Origin: Trichostrongylus colubriformis
Lineage: Eukaryota > Nematoda > Chromadorea > Rhabditida > Trichostrongylidae
Assembly: GCA_963978905.1 (NCBI GenBank)
Contig: OZ022256.1
Span: forward strand, 37,000,001-37,064,000
Reading direction: 5' to 3'
DNA: 64,000 nucleotides
Under the pieces are notes generated by a model, which saw only the letters and a program-made list of their open reading frames with translations, searched no databases and was not told where the DNA came from. Shown here one piece after another: positions 57,474 through 64,000 of this stretch. Every line of letters starts with the position of its first letter. Positions within the stretch are counted from its first letter, which is position 1. Position numbers and translations under genes: made by a program.

Positions 57474-57632
57474 TTATATGAACCTCATTTCATTTGATTT
57501 GCGGTCTCTTACGAACTGCTCTGAGGCACTACGGAAGAGCTTCTGTGTCGCCAACGTGACCGCTTGTCTGTGCCTCTCCGCCGTCAGCTCCTTGGAGATA
57601 GCATCAGTGGCAACGTGGTTATTGGGAAATCC
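57474..57632 (-). CDS. Terminal exon of a minus-strand gene, unassigned
   Basis: An ATTCTTTCAG acceptor is followed by 52 codons and TAA (57474-57476): GFPNNHVATDAISKELTAER, HRQAVTLATQKLFRSASEQF, VRDRKSNEMRFI. The charged, helical, alanine/glutamine-rich tail and codon pattern are convincing, and a poly(A) signal follows. The exon starts in phase 0. I do not recognise the protein. Upstream exons would lie above 57.7 kb, behind the repeats at 57690-58320, possibly including the segment at 62491-62634. Confidence 0.5.
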   Translation of the reverse strand, partial: GFPNNHVATDAISKELTAERHRQAVTLATQKLFRSASEQFVRDRKSNEMRFI

Positions 57633-57689
57633 CTGAAAGAATGCACTAAAACGGAACTAGGAGCTTAAGAGGCATAGTTGTGGCGAAAC

Positions 57690-58320
57690 CCAGGTCGAAA
57701 AGCGCACTCCCGATAAGTAAGGCCACGGTCATACTTTGCGGTGTCGGTGGCGGGGCGTGGCTGCGTATGTCTGCGTCTCCGCCTATGCCACCCAGTTTCG
57801 TTGCCTGCATCATCTCTGCACCTCCCCTGTGCCACTCTCCCTCGCTGCCTGTGAACGCAGCCACGCCCTGCCGGCGGTAATTATGACCGCGGCCTAAAGG
57901 TGGCGTAACGATTGATAGCCGACGCCTCTGGAAAACAGACCCTGGCTCCAGACGACGTGATTCCCGACTGATACGGTGGGAGTGGAAAAGAGATGCGACA
58001 GGGTTGAAGGCATCGCCGCGCGCTTTCTCAGTTCTAGCTCGGAGCTCACTCCGGATAATAGATGCTGTCATGTTTCCGAATATCCCTTCGTGATTACCAC
58101 TTGGCAACATGCCAGTGGAATGCTCCTCTGGACTACCCCCACTTGACGGGAAAGTCGTCCGCGTCGAGGTTAGCGCTGAGAAAGGGATCTTTTCTTGAGT
58201 CTTTGACCATTTCCTTCCGTTATTCTTCACCATCGTATTACAATGCATCTCGAATCTCAAATTCACTACATTTTCACGTTTCGTTTGAATTTCCCCTATC
58301 GCTACCTTTAACCTTCTTCG
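57690..58320. repeat. Composite of dispersed repeats R-B and R-C
   Basis: 57690-57900 matches 29690-29900 (GGGCGTGGCTGCG...CGTTGCCTG...CCACGCCCTGCCGG...GGTGGCGTAAC). 57900-58320 is R-C in reverse relative to 30430-30910. The 206-codon minus ORF at 57646-58266 spans this repeat and should not be taken as a gene. Confidence 0.55.
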
Positions 58321-58339
58321 TTCTGAGCGGATGAGCTTT

Positions 58340-58352
58340 TTGAAAGTTTCAG
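58340..58352 (+). promoter_or_regulatory. Putative trans-splice acceptor of the rhodopsin-like receptor
   Basis: TTGAAAGTTTCAG ends at 58352, 43 bases before the ATG at 58396. This fits spliced-leader addition, though an upstream coding exon is not excluded. Confidence 0.4.
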
Positions 58353-58395
58353 CTTGTTGGCGGCAACCAGATAGCGCACAGCATTGCCGACCGTG

Positions 58396-60860
58396 ATGTG
58401 CGAGACGAGCTCAGAAGGTCGGCTCGTTGTTGAACGCTACTTCCTGATGGGTGTATTCGGGTGTGTATTGGCCTTGTTCGGCCTTCTTGCCAATGGCCTC
58501 TTGACCATTTTGTTCCTCACCCGAACCAACTACAGGTAAAATTTCTTTACTTTCATCCAGAAGGCCCTGTGTATCCGAAACGTTTTCGTACACCTTTAGT
58601 TCCCATTTGGTCAATATATTATACTTCACACACCCAAAGTAGAAGACTAGAAGGTGATATCGCAATGAGTGGGGGAGGGCATCTTATGAAAAGTTGCACA
58701 TCTAAGCATTTTCGGAGGATTATTGAGGAGGAGAAGAGTGGTTTTTTCCTCTTGGGCTTAGGCAAAAACAGTTTCCATAGTGGGATAACCCCTTCATTGC
58801 GATAGCCGACTACATAGATTCAAGCACAAGGGTCAAGCATCGTGCCGAAGCCTCACTTTAGATTCCGCAATTCGACCCCTACCATGAGGTCGCTTCCATT
58901 CTGGTATTTCGATATGTATACCTAGCTACATGTAGACCAAGAATAGCTTTGTTGTTTCAAAAAGCCATATTCTTTGGCTTCCAATTTCAGAGGAGATTCG
59001 CGTAGTCTGAGCAGTGACAAAAAGGTTACATTATCTTGCCATGATATACCTGAAATTCTAGTCATTTTCATGACATAGTGGCTATAATTCAAAGCGAAAG
59101 TAAAAGCGTAAGCGTCCGTTAATGAGGGGGATTGAGCTCAGTAGGTACTGAGTACTCCAACCATCCTCTCCATGCGTTAGTGGTTACCACGAGATCTCTT
59201 TCGGGGCTCGCATCACATCAGTCATTCATGGTCAACAGCTGGGTTTCGGAAGTGACAGGGCTTGGTGCTGGCCGATCTTATCATCCTGCATTGATGAGGG
59301 TAAAGTATCTCGGCGAGAAAAATGCGGCTGTCGTAGAGGTGTGCGGGATGACTGACGTGTGGGAAAAGTGGATGTTTTTTGAATGGGCATGTTAGAAAAC
59401 ACCTGATCTCCTTGAGATGGAGGACTTCGGAATGGTTTCCACGAACATGTAAAAGGAGAAAGATTTTAAAGTTAGTCATAAAGAAATTATGAATTAAGTT
59501 ATATTATCCGTTGTGTACAAAATGCCAATCAAACAATATCTTAAGGACCCATGAACCGAATCGGGGTTTGGCTCTCATCATTGTGAGCAACAACAGCGTG
59601 GTTTGATGTACAATGAGTTTAAAGAAATCGTAGGCCATGTCTTCCATAACTCAAAAGGACAAACGAAAGTGTATAGCCGCAGAAGCACCGGAAAAACTTT
59701 GTTAACTAGAGCGACGTCCATGTGCATACCCAGCGATGCACGCGGTAGTCAGTGTGTTAGTCACAGCCACATGGAACCTCTGGGATATCTGGTCCTTCGA
59801 GTGACACTTCCAGTTTCTTCACAACAGAAATTATCGCATACAGTGTATCTTACCACTGCTGTGTATTTATGTAGCATTTTTCAACCATGACTATGCAAAA
59901 AGCAGGGGTTGTACCCGCTTCAGGTCTGATTGCCATGAATCACGGAATCCTTAAACGGCGGCGACAAACGCCTGCTGTAGACGAAACCTGAACTCTATCT
60001 TCTAAAGCATCAGTAGGTCCAGATTACAGGGTGTGCCAAAATATTGGGTAGTCTAAAAATTTTTTTCGTATTTTCAAATACCGCTTTTTCCCTCCAAACT
60101 GCTTTCCAGCAATCTCTTCTGTACATACACAGGTATGTATTATAGTTCAAGTCCACACGCATCTATAGGTATTATTGTCTTCCATCTCCCGGATAACCCT
60201 TTTCGGCAAAATAAACATATCCACGGTCAATCTCATATCCAATACAAAAATTATAAAAAAATTTTCTTTGAATGGCGTTAGACAGAGAAAGGAAAAGGTG
60301 ATAATCCGATGGAATAAGATGAGGGCTATAGGGTGGATGGGGCAGCAATTTTTATCCAAGCTCGAGAATTTTTTGGCGAGTCATGTTTTCACTAGTGGTG
60401 AAAATTTTTTAAAATTTTTTCTTTTAAAAAATTCTCGAGCTCGGATAAAAATTGCTGCCTTACAGCCCTGATCTTGCTCCATCAAATTATCACCTTTTCC
60501 CTTCCCTGTCTAACGCCATTCAAAACAAAATTGGAATTGAAAATGAAGTGACTTTTGATATTTTTATTTTGCCGAAAAGTGTTATCCGGGAGATGGAAGA
60601 CAACAATACCTATAGATGCGTGTGGACTTGTACTACATATATATGTACAGAAGAAATTTTGTGGAAAGCAGTTTTGAGGAAAAGCGGTATTTAAAATACG
60701 AAAAGAAATTTTAGACTACCTAATATATTCCGGGCAAAAAACTTGATTGCACAGAGTGTTCATCCACGATCCTCTGAATTTCAGACATTCACCGTTCTTT
60801 TTTCTCGGATTCGTCGCTCTGTTCGATACACTTTTCGATACGACCTTCATTCTTTTGTTG
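58396..60860 (+). CDS. Rhodopsin-like 7TM receptor, exons 1-2 (TM1 and TM2)
   Basis: Exon 1 is 58396-58535 and exon 2 is 60785-60860; the phase-2 donor TACAG|GTAAAA joins the acceptor GAATTTCAG|A to give an intact arginine codon. TM1 contains FGCVLALFGLLANGLLTILF, with the G..N of class A receptors, followed by LTRTNYRHSPFFFLG. TM2 reads FVALFDTLFDTTFILLL and ends at a GTGAGT donor in phase 0. The pattern recalls nematode peptide-type receptors, but no subfamily is claimed. TM3 onward was not found before 64000, so the gene is incomplete or has a long third intron. A fold-back transposon fills part of intron 1. Confidence 0.6.
60044..60723. mobile_element. Fold-back element from a second mariner family
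   Basis: A 680-bp palindrome flanked by TA (60042-60043, 60724-60725). Ends read TTGGGTAGTCTAAAAATTTT and, complemented, TTAGGTAGTCTAAAATTTCT. The arms meet near 60370-60430 in AT-rich sequence around CTCGAG. The right arm encodes YSPDLAPSNYHLFPSLSNAI and NKIGIENEV (from about 60452); the left arm encodes the same on the minus strand. This is a mariner transposase C-terminus duplicated head-to-head. It lies in intron 1 of the receptor above, ending 61 bases before exon 2. Confidence 0.8.
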
Positions 60861-61115
60861 GTGAGTTTTTCTTCTATTGCTGGTCATACATGCTTGCATA
60901 TAAAGATTGTAAGGCCTCATTGATAATGAAATTAATGGCTGATGAGGGTATTACGAAGAATGGATATGTTCTGTCACGTGGCAGCGTGAACTCGAGCACT
61001 AAAACTCAAAATTCCTACACAGGCCTACCGTACCCATTCTTTCGAAGCACATCTTTCCGAATACGGGAGTGACCGAACGTTGGCAATCACTAGTCGTCGA
61101 ATCATTCACATAGTA

Positions 61116-61822
61116 TTAGGTGTTTGCGTAATAAATAGCAAAAACATAACTGACCATAACTTCGGTCAGACACAACTTTAATTGTCGAAATAAAAACCAC
61201 TCGAATCTACAGAATTGTGCCAATGATCTGGTGAAGAAAATATGCCATCTCGATCAAATTCTTGATTGCGAGAATTAATAAAGTCAAGAATGGCATTTTT
61301 ACCGTACATAGTATCGGCGAAATTTTTCTGACGCAGGTTTGCATCGAGAACCCGGAAAAAGTGGTAATCCGTTGGGGATAGGTCCGGGGAATAAGGGGAG
61401 GTGAGGGAGAGTCTCGATGCCTCTCTGCATCAGTTTTTGCTGGGTACGCAAAACAACGCAAAACCCCACACTTCGCAAGTCACCCAGCAGAAACTGATGC
61501 AGTTAGGCATCGAGGCTCTCCCTCACCCCCCTTATTCCTCAGACCTATCCCTGACGGATTACCAATTTTCCGGGTTCTCGATGCAAACATGCGTCAGAAA
61601 AAATCCGCCGATACATACTATGCATGTTGAAAATGCCATCTTTGACTTTATTAATTTTCGCAATCCAGAATTTTATCATGATCGCATTTTTTTACCAGAT
61701 CGTTGACAAGGTTGTGCAGATTCGAATGGTTTTCATTTCGACCGATAAAGTTGTGTCTAAGCGAAGTTATGGCGTTTTGAAAAAAGAGCTCTGTTTTGGT
61801 CATTTATTCTGCCCACACCTGA
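61116..61822. mobile_element. Fold-back element made of two head-to-head mariner 3' ends, copy 2
   Basis: The same structure and exactly the same 707-bp length as 4593-5299, here with TA on both sides (61114-61115, 61823-61824). The left arm encodes, on the minus strand, a degraded transposase C-terminus; the right arm encodes LMQLGIEALPHPPYSSDLSL on the + strand (near 61490-61560). Ends read TTAGGTGTTTGCGTAATAAA and, complemented, TCAGGTGTGGGCAGAATAAA. Confidence 0.85.
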
Positions 61823-64000
61823 TATATTACTCGCACTTGCAACATATCGCGAATAAATGATAAATGAGGATCTCTTCCGAAAAAATATTCCGAATGTTCT
61901 CCTACAAAATGTTCAAGTAAAAATTCACATAAAATGCTCATATTAATTCGGCTAATGATAGAGAACTCCTCTTATGGACCATTCTGGACGAGTTCCTTAA
62001 GTGAGCGCAGTGCCGAGCTCGTGACGTTCTAGATAGTGTAACATTTTTTAAGCATATAAATCGCCCTCACAATCAGGAATGACCTGATGGTAAAAGCTAC
62101 CACTTAATTGTCGGAACACAGAATGAGATGCACTCCAAACGGTTTATCATAGAAGCAAACGTTGACAATCACTTGTCATCGAATCATCTACATAGTACAA
62201 TAGAAGCAAGCAATACGATGGCAGTCTTTTCGTAAGCGCAGTGTCTTGCTCGAATCATTGGCACATTTTTCAGAACAGTCTGTAAAACTTTATCATTTGC
62301 TTTTTGTGGTAACTCGGTTCCCAGAACGGTTATTTGGGGCTTAACTTGTGCATATGGAGGAGCATGTAGAGCATGAGATCAAGTTTATAATTTGTGGTTA
62401 GCTATAGACACATTAAACTAAAGAAACTGCCACTACCAATTCAGCTGAGTAACCGGATCATGAAGGCTGGCGTGGGGCTTACATCGGGACGATTGTGGTT
62501 TTGTCGCCGATAGTGTGGGGTTTTTGCACTTCTTCCGTGGAAAATGGAGACGAGGGAATGGACGCCATTTTCAAATTTTCAAATGGCAGTCTTTTCTGAA
62601 CCATCTCCTCAATAGCAAAACCTCCAGCCCTGAGACCCGCACAATGAATCCATTTCCGAGGGGAGTGTACCCGTATGTCAGGATTTCGCACTGCGGCATG
62701 TCGCACGCGAAGCAATGCGGACGAGCCAGAGGCGCCATGTTGTTGGGTCCTGAAGCGAACACTAGTCAACTGCGTATCGCGCCCCTAGCTTTACCGTGTA
62801 AACGTTTTAAGACCCAATTACCGCAACGCGCATAGCTCGCATACACTGCGTCGCACGCCGCTCATGAATTCTGACGGAATAGTCGTGCGGAATTCTTACG
62901 TAAGGGTACACATCCATCTTCGAGCCATGGGCAACTCGACGTTCGACGGGACACTGAAAATTGATGGCAAAAAATGCTTTGGTGGGTTTGGCCGCGCGTC
63001 AGGACGAGCTGCCGTACCGTTTTCGTGTGAACTGGTACATCGAATGTCTCATGTCAAACCAGCTTATACCATGTCAATGGCGGGAATTTTCTTTTTCAAT
63101 GCGGAAGGCCTAAACTCCTTACATTTCATCACAGTTCCCAATAAAAGATCGTTTTCTTTCGGAAGAAAAGCACAGTAGTTTTGTGCTCTTTAGGTTTAAT
63201 GACCCGTTCATCTCACCCAAAGGCTGTCAATTCTGAGTGTTTCCAAGTAACACAGCGTTTCTTGATAGGTATGTATACCTATTATGCCAGAACGCGTAAT
63301 CGCCACTTTCAACATCAAAGACCAATGATCATTGGCAAAACGGAGCCCGCCAGCTGTATTAGTACGGACGGCTGAGTAGCTATAAATCATGGCAGAGGGA
63401 AACGGATCTAACTCCCTTATCATCCTCAGTAAGAATGAGCAAACCTTTCCCAAAACTAAGTTGACATTATTGTGTGATGCGTTGTTATCCTTAGAAATAT
63501 CTGTATTTCCGCGAAGAATGTTTGCTTGAGTGCTCATCTTTCTTCAGACCTTTCCAGTATCTATTTCTCCGTCTACCATTATTCATCGAATCAGCCAGAG
63601 GTTCTAGGGTTGAGGGAATATAGGAGGAGCATGCTTCGCTGACCGAGTTATCTCGCCTGCATGTAGGGGTTGGTGCATAGATCTTGCAACACATGCGACT
63701 TTTCATCAGAACGTTGCTATTGGATAACTCTCAGCATTAGTAAGACAATACCATCATTGTCTTCTGCTACGTATCTCCGGTGTCTGGGTAGCCGCTTGAT
63801 GCGTATTCCGTTCCATAAGTTTACAATCTACGAGCTCAGAAACCCATCGACACAAAATTCTATTGAATAACTAAACTTCTTATTTCTGTGCAAGCCCAAG
63901 GCCCTTATTGAGCAGCATTTGGAAGAGAAAATGCGCAGAAGAAGAGGAACCCTGTGGCTAGGCTCTTTTTTAGTTTTTGCTTCATCTCTGCAACATGCTG
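61823..64000. other. No firm gene; coding-like minus segment near 62491-62762
   Basis: Minus strand 62634-62491 has an acceptor (GGTCTCAG), an open stretch with GGFAIEEMVQKRLPFENLKM and a good donor (CCGAT|GTAAGC), so it may be an exon. Directly upstream, in another frame, is CFACDMPQCEILTYGYTPLG. The two cannot be spliced in place, so a frameshift is possible. ORFs at 62864-63178 (+) and 63208-63537 (-) are unassigned. TM3 of the receptor at 58.4 kb was looked for here and not found. Confidence 0.3.

Noticed and set aside
57646..58266. 206-codon minus-strand ORF, one of the longest in the window
   Set aside because: It runs through dispersed repeats R-B and R-C that recur elsewhere in the window in non-coding contexts and other frames.

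Overview
This is nuclear DNA of a nematode, most likely a clade V (rhabditid/strongylid) species; that placement is inference. The evidence is a set of short exons with clean GT...AG junctions and matching phases, coding for 7TM receptors of nematode-specific chemoreceptor families. Likely SL trans-splice acceptors lie 7-43 bases upstream of three start codons, and mariner/Tc1, RTE-like and CR1-like transposons are abundant. No prokaryotic operon, rRNA gene, intact tRNA gene or CRISPR array is visible.

Host genes. (1) 2.3-2.7 kb, + strand: 3' end of an Sra/Srab-like receptor with an apparent frameshift. (2) 16.5-20.9 kb, + strand: an Srd-like receptor, exons 1-5 intact and exon 6 cut part-way. 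The complete exon 6 lies on the opposite strand at 22.0-22.3 kb inside an inverted duplication. (3) 29.3-40.6 kb, + strand: an Srg/Srv-like receptor of eight exons and about 1 kb of coding sequence, spread over 11.3 kb because two introns are packed with transposons. (4) 58.4-60.9 kb, + strand: the first two exons (TM1, TM2) of a rhodopsin-like receptor. Isolated exon candidates lie at 48.6 kb (+), 52.4, 54.2, 57.5 and 62.5 kb (-); the 57.5 kb one is a convincing terminal exon with a poly(A) signal.

Mobile DNA fills most of the rest. There is a CR1/L2-like LINE (8.5-10.46 kb), two RTE-like LINEs (14.4-15.9 and 42.5-46.2 kb, both - strand), a dead maT-type element (5.66-6.91 kb) and two dead mariners (34.2-35.5 and 39.1-40.3 kb). 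Three fold-back elements, each a mariner 3' end duplicated head-to-head, lie at 4.59-5.30, 60.04-60.72 and 61.12-61.82 kb. A dispersed fold-back MITE family has at least six full or partial copies, and a 1.1-kb TIR element with a tRNA-like core has two. Several insertions are nested: mariner in MITE, LINE in MITE, Tc1-like element in LINE.

The most unusual structures are the nearly 1-kb, roughly 99% identical inverted duplication that splits the Srd gene, and the head-to-head mariner 3'-end elements, whose transcripts would fold into long double-stranded RNA carrying transposase sequence. All calls come from reading the sequence. No database search was run, so family names rest on motif recognition.
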